Below the pieces are notes generated by a model that was given only the letters and a program-made list of their open reading frames with translations, ran no database searches and was not told the DNA's origin. Of a stretch of 64,000 nucleotides of DNA, positions 30,965 to 38,919 are shown one piece after another. Position 1 is the stretch's first letter, and every line of letters starts with the position of its first letter. The position numbers and the translations under genes were made by a program. The DNA comes from Flavobacteriaceae bacterium UBA7684 (GTDB lineage: Bacteria > Bacteroidota > Bacteroidia > Flavobacteriales > Flavobacteriaceae). The stretch covers positions 259,111 through 323,110 of the forward strand of contig DLGW01000016.1 in the NCBI GenBank assembly GCA_002482885.1, read 5' to 3'.

Positions 30965-33427
30965 TTGAAGCTGTCTATAGAAAAGATTAATGAAGTAATT
31001 GGAGGAAAAATATATGGAAATGCTTTTTCCGATGTTATAGAATGGATTTCGGTAGATAGTCGTTCTTCTCAACACAGTACACAAACTTTGTTTTTTGCCT
31101 TAGTGGGCCATCGTCACAATGGGCATCAATATTTAGCAGAACTAAGTAAAAAAGGAATGACTCATTTTGTGGTCAGTCAGTTACCCAATTCATTGCATCC
31201 AGAACATACTTATTTATTGGTTCCCGATACTCAAAAAGCCCTTCAACAATTAGCCGCTTATTACCGTAGTTTATTTAGTTTTCCAGTCATTGCCATAACA
31301 GGTAGTAATGGAAAAACTATTGTTAAAGAATGGTTGAATTTTTTATTAAGTCCAGAATATTCCATTATAAGGAGTCCTAAAAGTTATAACTCACAAACAG
31401 GAGTGCCTTTGTCGGTTTTTCAAATGAATGAGTTTCATAACTTAGGAATTTTCGAAGCGGGTATTTCCACCGTTTCCGAAATGGAAAAACTGGAAGCTAT
31501 TCTAAAACCCAATGTAGGTATTTTAACTAATATAGGTAGCGCACATAACGAAGGTTTTGAATCGATAAGGCAAAAAATAGTTGAAAAATTAAAATTATTC
31601 ACGCACTGTAAAACCCTGATTTACAAAAAAGATGATTTGGTAGATGAGGTAATTATGGATTGTTTTAATCCAGAAAATATCCGATTCTTAAATTGGAGCT
31701 TACAGGACGTTCGGGCAGATATTTTTGTAAAAACCAGCTCTATTCATTTAAAAGAAACTCAGATTACTGCGATTTATTTGGGGAATGAATACCAATTCAC
31801 GATTCCATTTTGGGATCAGGCGTCGGTAGAAAATGCCATTAGTTGTTTTTGCATGATGGCACATTTAAATTATAGCCAAGAGAATGTTCAGCAACGTATG
31901 CAAGAATTATTTCCGGTAAACATGCGATTGCAAATTAAACCTGGAATTAATAATTGTTTGTTAATAGACGACAGTTACAGTTGCGATTATCAATCTTTAA
32001 CCATTGCGTTGGATTTTTTAGAACATCAAAAGCAGCATCAAAATAAAACGATTATACTTTCGGACATCAAACAAAGTGGGTTGCCCGACGAGGTATTATA
32101 CCCGTCTATATTCGAATTGTTAACCAAAAACAATATTGATAAAATCATTGTAGTAGGTGGCGTAATTTCTAAGTATGCTCAAGCGTATGAAAAGGTGAAG
32201 TCTTTTCCGAATACTCCTTCTTTAGTAAGTCAAATCGATGCTCTGGACTTGGAAAACGAAACGGTATTAATTAAAGGAGCTCGAGATTTTGGTTTTGAAC
32301 AAGTGGTTAAAGCCTTAGAATACAGAAAACACGAAACGGTATTAGAGGTCAATTTGAATGCGATTACCCATAATTTGAATTATTATCGTTCCAAATTAAA
32401 ACCAGGAGTGGGCATTATGGTTATGATAAAAGCGTTTGGTTACGGAAGCGGCGGATATGAATTGGCCAAGTTATTATCGTATCATCATGTCAATTATTTG
32501 GGTGTCGCTTTTGCCGACGAGGGCATATCGCTTAGGAATTCGGGAATTCAAACCCCTATTATGGTTTTAAATCCCGAAATTTCTAGTTTTTATTCCATCA
32601 TACAACATCAATTAGAACCCGAAATATATAACATCAGGGGTTTGCGGGCTTTTTTGCAAGTTGCTAAAGAGTTGGGGGTAAAAAATTATCCCGTCCATCT
32701 GAAGCTAGACACGGGAATGCATCGTTTAGGTTTGGAAAAAATTCATTTAGCAGAATTGATTTCTTTAATTAAAAACAATTCATTGATTAAGATTCAATCG
32801 ATTTTGTCGCATTTGGCAACCAGCGATGACATTTCCTTTCAAGAATTTACCCTAAAACAAATCGCTCTTTTTGAAGAAATGAGCCAAACAATAATGCAAG
32901 AATTGCCGAATCGACCTATTAGACATATTGCCAATACTTCGGGAATCTCTAATTATCCGCAAGCCCAATTTGACATGGTTCGTTTAGGAATAGGATTATA
33001 CGGAGTAAGTAATGATGCCGAAGAAACCCATTTATTACAGTCGGTTAGTACTTTAAAATCGGTGATTTCTCAGATAAAAACCATACAACCAAAAGAAAGC
33101 GTGGGTTATGGCAGAAAATTTATAGCCACTACTACTATTACTACAGCTACCATTCCTATTGGATACGCCGATGGAATTTCCAGAGCCTTAAGTAATGGAT
33201 TAGGCTATGTTTTAATTTCTGGAAAGCCAGCTTATATTGTTGGAAATGTTTGTATGGATATGATTATGGTTAACGTTACGGGAATCAATTGTAAAGAAGG
33301 AGACGAGGTAATTATTTTTGGTGAACAACCTTCGGTTTCGGAAATCGCTCAAAAACTAAATACGATTCCTTATGAAATTTTAACAGGAATTTCACATCGG
33401 GTAAAAAGAGTCTTTTTTAGAGATTGA
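30965..33427 (+). CDS. murF-alr: MurF-Alr fusion: UDP-MurNAc-tripeptide D-Ala-D-Ala ligase / alanine racemase
   Basis: A bifunctional peptidoglycan precursor enzyme. Residues about 1-450 form a MurF ligase: the P-loop is AITGSNGKT (about residue 110), followed by the NIGSAHNEGF and central ATPase strands. Residues about 455-820 form an alanine racemase: the PLP lysine is in VMIKAFGYGSG (K489), with GMHRLGLE and MVRLGIGLYG further on and IPIGYADG near the end. The fusion is common in Bacteroidota. The start is TTG at 30965; no early ATG fits. It makes D-Ala and the ligase step in one chain. Promoter in the 165-base gap from the divergent gene at 30799. Confidence 0.95.
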   Translation: MKLSIEKINEVIGGKIYGNAFSDVIEWISVDSRSSQHSTQTLFFALVGHRHNGHQYLAELSKKGMTHFVVSQLPNSLHPEHTYLLVPDTQKALQQLAAYYRSLFSFPVIAITGSNGKTIVKEWLNFLLSPEYSIIRSPKSYNSQTGVPLSVFQMNEFHNLGIFEAGISTVSEMEKLEAILKPNVGILTNIGSAHNEGFESIRQKIVEKLKLFTHCKTLIYKKDDLVDEVIMDCFNPENIRFLNWSLQDVRADIFVKTSSIHLKETQITAIYLGNEYQFTIPFWDQASVENAISCFCMMAHLNYSQENVQQRMQELFPVNMRLQIKPGINNCLLIDDSYSCDYQSLTIALDFLEHQKQHQNKTIILSDIKQSGLPDEVLYPSIFELLTKNNIDKIIVVGGVISKYAQAYEKVKSFPNTPSLVSQIDALDLENETVLIKGARDFGFEQVVKALEYRKHETVLEVNLNAITHNLNYYRSKLKPGVGIMVMIKAFGYGSGGYELAKLLSYHHVNYLGVAFADEGISLRNSGIQTPIMVLNPEISSFYSIIQHQLEPEIYNIRGLRAFLQVAKELGVKNYPVHLKLDTGMHRLGLEKIHLAELISLIKNNSLIKIQSILSHLATSDDISFQEFTLKQIALFEEMSQTIMQELPNRPIRHIANTSGISNYPQAQFDMVRLGIGLYGVSNDAEETHLLQSVSTLKSVISQIKTIQPKESVGYGRKFIATTTITTATIPIGYADGISRALSNGLGYVLISGKPAYIVGNVCMDMIMVNVTGINCKEGDEVIIFGEQPSVSEIAQKLNTIPYEILTGISHRVKRVFFRD

Positions 33428-33433
33428 TTTTAC

Positions 33434-33445
33434 GAAAACGTTTTC
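33434..33445. promoter_or_regulatory. Candidate LacI-family operator upstream of the amylase gene
   Basis: GAAAACGTTTTC is a perfect 12-bp palindrome with the central CG typical of LacI-family operators. It sits 7 bases after the murF-alr stop and about 104 bp upstream of the predicted amylase promoter, so sugar-responsive control of the amylase is possible. No regulator gene lies in the window. Confidence 0.4.
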
Positions 33446-33548
33446 ATTTTCAGGTAGTTTCGCATTTTTACGCGAGTTTAACAATTCTTAAAAAATAGGA
33501 AATTAATTCAAAATCAAACAATTAACTTGATTATTAAAAAGTTAAATT

Positions 33549-33581
33549 TTTGGAATTCTGAAATTTTATTAGTTAAATTTG
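33549..33581 (+). promoter_or_regulatory. Predicted promoter of the amylase gene
   Basis: TTTG (33549-33552), a 21-base spacer and TAAATTTG (33574-33581), an exact match to the Bacteroidota -7 element TAnnTTTG. Transcription would start near 33588, leaving a short leader of about 25 bases before the ATG at 33612. Confidence 0.65.
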
Positions 33582-33611
33582 AGGATGTATTAATTTATTA
33601 ACCCCTATTTT

Positions 33612-36600
33612 ATGATTATGAAATTACTTTTCAGAAAAGTGCATTTTTGGTGCACGGTGCTGTTCTTGGGCATTTCGCTAGGAATGATGGCACAAAATGC
33701 GGTCAAAGACACCAATCCTATTAACGATGTTATGATGCAGTCCTTCGGTTGGGACGAGTACAAACAAGATAGGCATGCGGTCGGTTTTTACAACTTCTAT
33801 TTAAACCAAGCAGATTACTTAAGTAATGCTGGTTTTGACATGATGTGGATGCCACCACCAAGTCAATCTACAGGTGGAGTTGGGTATATTCCAACTCAAC
33901 TTTTCAACTTTTCACAAACAGCATGGGGTACAGAGGCTGAACTAAAAGCGGTTTTAGCAAAATTCAAAGCTAATGGAATGTATTCATTAGCCGATGTGGT
34001 CGTGAATCATAGAGGTGGAACAACAGGTTGGATGGATTTTACTAACCCAACATGGAGTTGTAAAACAGTTGTGAGTAATGATGAGGCAGCTGGTTCTCCA
34101 CTAGCAAATCCAAAACCTTGCGGTAATATGGATACTGGAGATGGTTTTGATGGAGGTAGAGATTTAGATCATACACAACTAGAAACTAGAGACGGTGTTA
34201 AAGCGTTTTTAACGAAACTTAAAGGACTTGGTTTTGATGGATGGAGATGGGATGTGGCTAAAGGTTTCTCCGCTCAATATTTTGGAGAATATAATGCTGC
34301 TTCAAAACCGTATTATTCTGTTGGAGAGTATTGGGACGGAAATGGTCAAGTATTAAAAGGTTGGATAGATGGCACTACAAAAAATTCTGCTGCTTTCGAT
34401 TTCTCTAATTATTACACCTTAACTAATGCCTTAAAATGGAATTCTTATGGCGCTTTAAATGCGGGCGGAAGAATGCCTGGTGTTGCTGGATATATTGGAT
34501 ATGATGATAAAGCGGTAACTTTTGTAGATAACCACGATACATTTACTAAAGATGAAGCTATTCTAGGAGATAACATAATGAAAGGTTATGCTTATATTCT
34601 TACTCACGCAGGAGTACCATGTGTTTGGGCTGCTCATTATTATGGAGGTTCTTATACTAAAGATGGCGTAACAAGAACCTATTCAGATAATCAAGATGCA
34701 ATTAATAAATTAATAGCTGTAAGAAAACAAAATGGAATCAATGCATACAGCTCTGTAAATATTGTACAATCAGGAGGGACATATGCCGCTTATATCAGTG
34801 CTACTTTTGGTTCTCCAGCAGTAGTAGCGGTTAAAATTGGTGGTGGAAACTGGGCTCCAGAAGGTTCTGGTTGGATTATGAATGCTTCAGGAACTGATTA
34901 TGCTGTTTGGTCTAAAAAAACAGTTACCATTCCATCGAAACCAGGTGTTGCTCCAGTAAGCGTTGGATTAGTTGGAATTGGAATTGGAGGATTAGAAACT
35001 GATTGGGCGAATGATAAAGTAATGACTTCTACAGACAATGAAAACTATACCTTAAATAGTGTTTCTTTAGTTGGGGGTGCTGTTAAATTCAGAGCAAATG
35101 CAGGTTGGTCTTTAAACTGGGGAGTTGCAAAATTTCCTACAGGTACTGCTATAAAAGATGGAAAAGACATTCCAGCAACTGCGGGAACTTATAAAGTTAC
35201 TTTTAATAGAAAAACAGGCGTTTTCAATTTTGAATTAATTGGAGAGCCATGTACTTGTGCTCCAGATACAACTCCGGTTTGTGCAAATGGTGTGGAGTAC
35301 GCCAATGCTTGTACAGCTACATGTGCGGGTATTACAAACTTTACCGTTGGTAAATGCCCAGTAGTGGTTGACCCTTGTACGTTATGTACTGCTGACGTTG
35401 CGCCAGTTTGTGCTAATGGTGTAGAATATCAAAATGCATGTAAAGCAGAATGTGCAGGAGTTACCAATTATACTGTTGGAAAATGCGTGGTTGACCCTGT
35501 TGACCCTACGTATGATAAAATAGGTGTAATCGGAACTGCTATTGGCGGTTGGGTTACCGATGTAGACATGACTACTACCGATGGTGTTACTTATAAATTG
35601 ATGAACCAAGCCTTAGTTGCTGGAGAAGCTAAATTCCGTCAAGATGATGCATGGACAATCAACTGGGGGCCTTCTGCAACAGCTGGAGTTGCTCAGTTAG
35701 GAGTAGCAACTAATATGACTATTGCTGCTGGAGGAACATATAACATTACTTTTAACAAAACAACATTAGCTTATTCATTTGAGTTAGTAGGAGACCCAAT
35801 AGATCCAGTTGACCCAGTAGATCCTATCGGAGATACTAAAGTAGGTATCATAGGTACTTCTGTAGGTGGTTGGGTGACTGATGTAGATATGACTTCAACT
35901 GACGGAGGCATTAACTATACTTTAAAAGGATATAATTTCTTAGACGGAGCAGCGAAATTCCGTAAAGACGATGCTTGGACTGTAAACTGGGGTTCAGCTG
36001 CTTTCCCTTCGGGAACAGGAGTTCAAGATGGAGTAGACATCGCAGTTGTTGCAGGTAAATATGATGTTACGTTTAATACTTCAACAGGTGCATATACATT
36101 CACTAAAGTTGGTGATGTTGATCCTGTAGACCCAGTAGATCCAATCGGAGATACAAAAGTTGGAATTATCGGTACCTCAGTAGGTGGCTGGTTAACTGAC
36201 ATAGATATGACTTCGTTAGATAGCGGAATTACATATAAATTGTTGAATTATGAGTTTTTAGATGGAGCAGCAAAATTCCGTAAAGACGATGCTTGGACAG
36301 TAAATTGGGGTTCAGCAGCTTTCCCTTCAGGAACAGGAGTTCAAGATGGAGTAGATATCCCAGTAACCGCTGGTTTTTATGATGTTACATTTAATACTTC
36401 AACAGGGGCTTATACATTTACACCATCATTAAGCAGAAGTGATTTCCAATTAGGTAATGCAGGAGTTTCTGTATACCCTAATCCAACATCAGATTCTTGG
36501 AATGTTTCTGCAAACGAAGAAATCGTTTCAGTTCAATTGTTAGATTCTTTTGGTAAAACAGTTAGAGTTGTTGCTGGCAATTCTAGTTCAGTAGCGGTAA

Positions 36601-36686
36601 ATGCTTCTAATTTATCAACAGGATTGTATTTTGCGGTAGTTACTACTCAAAACGCAGTACAAACGGTTAAATTAATTAAAGAATAA
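33612..36686 (+). CDS. Secreted GH13 alpha-amylase with Kazal-like and SusE/F-like repeats
   Basis: A 1024-residue extracellular starch hydrolase. Signal peptide (ends MMAQ), then a GH13 catalytic barrel (about residues 30-430) with region I DVVVNHR, nucleophile D214 in GWRWDVAKG, acid/base E239 in VGEYWD, and D309 in FVDNHDT. A repeat domain follows (about 450-545), then two Kazal-like Cys clusters (about 546-582 and 589-625; six Cys each, PVCANGVEY), then three further copies of the repeat (about 634-938) joined by Asp-Pro-Val linkers, and a T9SS type A sorting domain (about 940-1024, VYPNPTSDSWNV). The repeats, G-I/V-GTxxGGW...F(R)xDxAWxxNWG, resemble SusE/SusF-type starch-binding modules. 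Alternative ATG at 33618. It lies between murF-alr and mscL. Confidence 0.9.
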   Translation: MIMKLLFRKVHFWCTVLFLGISLGMMAQNAVKDTNPINDVMMQSFGWDEYKQDRHAVGFYNFYLNQADYLSNAGFDMMWMPPPSQSTGGVGYIPTQLFNFSQTAWGTEAELKAVLAKFKANGMYSLADVVVNHRGGTTGWMDFTNPTWSCKTVVSNDEAAGSPLANPKPCGNMDTGDGFDGGRDLDHTQLETRDGVKAFLTKLKGLGFDGWRWDVAKGFSAQYFGEYNAASKPYYSVGEYWDGNGQVLKGWIDGTTKNSAAFDFSNYYTLTNALKWNSYGALNAGGRMPGVAGYIGYDDKAVTFVDNHDTFTKDEAILGDNIMKGYAYILTHAGVPCVWAAHYYGGSYTKDGVTRTYSDNQDAINKLIAVRKQNGINAYSSVNIVQSGGTYAAYISATFGSPAVVAVKIGGGNWAPEGSGWIMNASGTDYAVWSKKTVTIPSKPGVAPVSVGLVGIGIGGLETDWANDKVMTSTDNENYTLNSVSLVGGAVKFRANAGWSLNWGVAKFPTGTAIKDGKDIPATAGTYKVTFNRKTGVFNFELIGEPCTCAPDTTPVCANGVEYANACTATCAGITNFTVGKCPVVVDPCTLCTADVAPVCANGVEYQNACKAECAGVTNYTVGKCVVDPVDPTYDKIGVIGTAIGGWVTDVDMTTTDGVTYKLMNQALVAGEAKFRQDDAWTINWGPSATAGVAQLGVATNMTIAAGGTYNITFNKTTLAYSFELVGDPIDPVDPVDPIGDTKVGIIGTSVGGWVTDVDMTSTDGGINYTLKGYNFLDGAAKFRKDDAWTVNWGSAAFPSGTGVQDGVDIAVVAGKYDVTFNTSTGAYTFTKVGDVDPVDPVDPIGDTKVGIIGTSVGGWLTDIDMTSLDSGITYKLLNYEFLDGAAKFRKDDAWTVNWGSAAFPSGTGVQDGVDIPVTAGFYDVTFNTSTGAYTFTPSLSRSDFQLGNAGVSVYPNPTSDSWNVSANEEIVSVQLLDSFGKTVRVVAGNSSSVAVNASNLSTGLYFAVVTTQNAVQTVKLIKE
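35830..36425 (+). repeat. Tandem duplicated domain coding repeat in the amylase gene
   Basis: Two adjacent DNA segments (about 35830-36110 and 36148-36424) encode nearly identical 93-residue modules and also share long stretches of DNA identity (for example AAATTCCGTAAAGACGATGC in both), indicating recent duplication. The linkers before them, DPVDPIGDTK, are also repeated. Confidence 0.85.
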
Positions 36687-36710
36687 TTTTAATAATTTAT
36701 TCTAAATTTA

Positions 36711-36736
36711 GGGCGCAAGTAATTGCGCCCTTTTTT
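36711..36736 (+). terminator. Amylase gene terminator
   Basis: GGGCGCAA pairs with TTGCGCCC around GTAA, followed by TTTTTT. It separates the amylase gene from mscL, so mscL probably has its own promoter. Confidence 0.9.
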
Positions 36737-36759
36737 GTTTCATTTTTTAAATTTTTATT

Positions 36760-37182
36760 ATGAGTATTGTAAAAGAATTTAGGTCTTTTTTAATGAAAGG
36801 CGACATTGTTAATTTAGCTACAGCTGTAATTGTTGGTGGAGCGTTTGGAAAAATTGTAGCTTCATTTACCAATGATGTGATTATGCCTCCTATCGGTTTG
36901 TTATTAGGAAAAGTTGATTTTAAAGATTTAAAATTGGTAATTCAAGAGGCAATTCCTGCTTCTGATGGAGTAGAAGCCATACAAGAAGTCGCCATAAATT
37001 ATGGAATGTTTCTTCAAACGGTTTTTGATTTTGTAATAATTGGTTTCTGTATTTTTATGGTTCTGAAAGCTTATGAAAAAGCTAAGAAAAAAGAAGAACC
37101 AGCTCCCGCTTCAGAAACACCAAAAGGACCAACACAAGAAGAGTTATTAGCAGAAATCCGAGATTTATTAAAGAATAAATAA
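36760..37182 (+). CDS. mscL: Large-conductance mechanosensitive channel MscL
   Basis: Homopentameric inner-membrane channel that opens on osmotic downshock. The 140-residue chain starts with the amphipathic IVKEFRSFLMKGDIVNLATAVIVGGAFGKIV, equivalent to the MscL signature with TM1, then a periplasmic loop and TM2 (about residues 80-105: FLQTVFDFVIIGFCIFMVLKAYEKAKKK), with a charged C-terminal helix (TQEELLAEIRDLLKNK). Flanked by terminators on both sides, so it is a single-gene unit. Confidence 0.97.
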   Translation: MSIVKEFRSFLMKGDIVNLATAVIVGGAFGKIVASFTNDVIMPPIGLLLGKVDFKDLKLVIQEAIPASDGVEAIQEVAINYGMFLQTVFDFVIIGFCIFMVLKAYEKAKKKEEPAPASETPKGPTQEELLAEIRDLLKNK

Positions 37183-37199
37183 TTTTTCAGGCTTTTATT

Positions 37200-37245
37200 A
37201 AAAACCACAAAATGTTATATTTATAACATTTTGTGGTTTTTTGTT
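37200..37245. terminator. Strong terminator after mscL
   Basis: AAACCACAAAATGTTATA pairs perfectly with TATAACATTTTGTGGTTT (18-bp stem, minimal TT centre), then TTTTTG. It starts 17 bases after the mscL stop. The symmetry would also work in the other direction. Confidence 0.9.
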
Positions 37246-37314
37246 TTTGTGATGGATATGACTAATTTTAAATTTAATTTTGCATCGTTAAAATAATTAT
37301 AAAAATATATCAAT

Positions 37315-38304
37315 ATGAAAGTTGCAGTAGTAGGCGCTACAGGTTTAGTAGGCGGAGAGATTTTAAAAGTATTAAATGAAAGAAATTTTCCAGTAAGTGA
37401 AATCATTCCTGTGGCTTCTGAAAAGTCTGTAGGTAAAAAAGTAATTTACAACGGAAAAGAATATGAAGTAGTAAATTACGAAACAGCAATTGCTAAAAAG
37501 CCAGATGTGGCTATTTTTTCTGCTGGAGGAAGCACCTCATTAGCTATTGCACCTTTATTTGCAGCAGCGGGGATTACCGTAATTGATAATTCTTCGGCAT
37601 GGAGAATGGATCCTACTAAAAAACTAATCGTTCCAGAAGTTAATGCTAATGAATTAACCAAAGAAGATAAAATTATTGCGAATCCGAATTGCTCAACCAT
37701 TCAAATGGTAGTAGTTTTAAAACCATTGCACGATAAATATAAAATCAAAAGAGTGGTGGTTTCTACCTATCAATCGGTAACGGGTACAGGAAAGGCTGCG
37801 GTAGATCAATTAATGGAAGAGCGAGCAGGAATTGAAGGAAAAAAGGTATATCCGCACCGTATAGATTTAAATGTTTTGCCTCATATAGATGTTTTCTTGG
37901 AAAATGGCTATACTAAAGAGGAAATGAAAATGATTAAAGAGACTAATAAAATTCTTAGCGATGATTCTATAAAAGTAACTGCAACGACTGTAAGAATCCC
38001 AACCATGGGAGGACACTCAGAGGCGGTTAACATTGAATTTGAAAACGATTTTGATTTAGCAGAAGTGCGTAGATTGTTGTCAGAAATGCCTGGAGTAATT
38101 GTTCAAGACGACCCTGAAAACTTTATATACCCTATGCCTTTAACAGCACACGGAAAAGACGAGGTTTTTGTAGGAAGAATTCGTAGAGACGAAAGTCAAT
38201 CTAATACCTTGAATTTGTGGGTGGTAGCCGATAATTTAAGAAAAGGTGCAGCAACCAATGCGGTACAAATTGCAGAGTATTTAGTACAAAAAAGTCTTAT
38301 ATAG
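37315..38304 (+). CDS. asd: Aspartate-semialdehyde dehydrogenase
   Basis: Reduces aspartyl phosphate to aspartate semialdehyde for lysine/diaminopimelate, threonine and methionine synthesis. Rossmann motif VGATGLVGGEIL at the N-terminus, phosphate-binding SAGGSTSLAI, the active-site Cys in NPNCSTIQM (about residue 125) and the base His in GGHSEAV near residue 225. The 329 residues are typical of the Gram-negative/Bacteroidota form. A TAATTTTG (37275-37282) before the gene fits the -7 consensus. Terminator follows. Confidence 0.96.
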   Translation: MKVAVVGATGLVGGEILKVLNERNFPVSEIIPVASEKSVGKKVIYNGKEYEVVNYETAIAKKPDVAIFSAGGSTSLAIAPLFAAAGITVIDNSSAWRMDPTKKLIVPEVNANELTKEDKIIANPNCSTIQMVVVLKPLHDKYKIKRVVVSTYQSVTGTGKAAVDQLMEERAGIEGKKVYPHRIDLNVLPHIDVFLENGYTKEEMKMIKETNKILSDDSIKVTATTVRIPTMGGHSEAVNIEFENDFDLAEVRRLLSEMPGVIVQDDPENFIYPMPLTAHGKDEVFVGRIRRDESQSNTLNLWVVADNLRKGAATNAVQIAEYLVQKSLI

Positions 38305-38322
38305 ATTTTTGTCTTAAAGAAC

Positions 38323-38378
38323 AAACTATCAACTTTACTTATACTGTTAATAATAAGGTTGATAGTTTTTGTTTTTTT
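38323..38378 (+). terminator. Terminator after asd
   Basis: AAACTATCAAC pairs with GTTGATAGTTT around a 24-base loop, followed by a T-rich run broken by single Gs. It starts 18 bases past the asd stop. Confidence 0.7.
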
Positions 38379-38423
38379 ATTGGCATGTTATTTGTCTACT
38401 TTTGTAAGTTGTGATATTAACTA

Positions 38424-38453
38424 TTTGTTGTTAATATTTTTTACATATATTTG
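38424..38453 (+). promoter_or_regulatory. Predicted promoter of the polyproline micro-protein pair
   Basis: TTTG (38424-38427), an 18-base spacer and TATATTTG (38446-38453), an exact TAnnTTTG match. The -7 element ends only 6 bases before the first possible start (ATG 38460), implying a nearly leaderless message or use of the ATG at 38502. Confidence 0.55.
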
Positions 38454-38459
38454 TAGCCA

Positions 38460-38657
38460 ATGATTTTTTTTATTAATATTATAGAAAAATTAACCATTCT
38501 TATGGTTCAAGAGGGGATTCCGTTCCCTCCTGCTCCTTTGACTGATGATGATCCGCCGCCGCCGCCGCCGATTCCGATAGATGGTTATGATTTTTTAATT
38601 TTAATTTTTGCTATTTTAATGGCTTTTTATTTTATAAAAAAAAGAATACTAAACTAA
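38460..38657 (+). CDS. Polyproline micro-protein 1 with C-terminal TM sorting-type signal
   Basis: A 65-residue product: an N-terminal hydrophobic stretch (MIFFINIIEKLTILMV), a proline-rich part (PFPPAPL, then PPPPPP), the motif PIDG, a hydrophobic helix (about residues 43-58) and a basic tail (KKRILN). The order short motif - transmembrane helix - basic cluster is that of C-terminal sorting signals handled by exosortase-type enzymes; I recall flavobacterial 'PID-CTERM' proteins with the same layout but cannot search. Starts possible at ATG 38460 or ATG 38502; only the first retains the N-terminal hydrophobic segment. It lies 12 bases before a paralogue. Confidence 0.6.
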   Translation: MIFFINIIEKLTILMVQEGIPFPPAPLTDDDPPPPPPIPIDGYDFLILIFAILMAFYFIKKRILN

Positions 38658-38669
38658 CTAACTGATAAA

Positions 38670-38834
38670 TTGAGTGTAATTAATTTAATTGCGGGGATGT
38701 ATTTGCAAGCTGCATTTCCTCCTCCTCCCACACCACCACCACCACCAGAGGTTCCATTAGATGGAGGCTTGGTTGTTTTGTTTGGGCTAATTGTTATTTA
38801 TTCTTTTATAAAAATCTACAGACGTAAAGTTTAA
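38670..38834 (+). CDS. Polyproline micro-protein 2 (paralogue, TTG start)
   Basis: A 54-residue product that reads: hydrophobic N-terminus (MSVINLIAGMYLQAAF), PPPPTPPPPPEV, the motif PLDGG, a hydrophobic helix (about residues 34-48) and basic tail (YRRKV). It repeats the plan of the preceding gene although the DNA differs, which argues that both are real. The likely start is TTG at 38670; an internal ATG at 38697 would remove most of the N-terminal hydrophobic segment. It sits 12 bases after its paralogue and 85 bases before gdhA. Confidence 0.6.
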   Translation: MSVINLIAGMYLQAAFPPPPTPPPPPEVPLDGGLVVLFGLIVIYSFIKIYRRKV

Positions 38835-38919
38835 TTTACGTCTTTTTTATTTCTACCAAGTTTCTTTCTAAATCTTTATAAATCCCGTATTTTTGAGCTA
38901 TAACTAAACTTAATTCTTT

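Noticed and set aside
35250..35490. Kazal-like cysteine clusters as a sign of eukaryotic contamination
   Set aside because: They lie in the middle of one continuous bacterial frame with T9SS domain and matching codon use, so they are part of the amylase.
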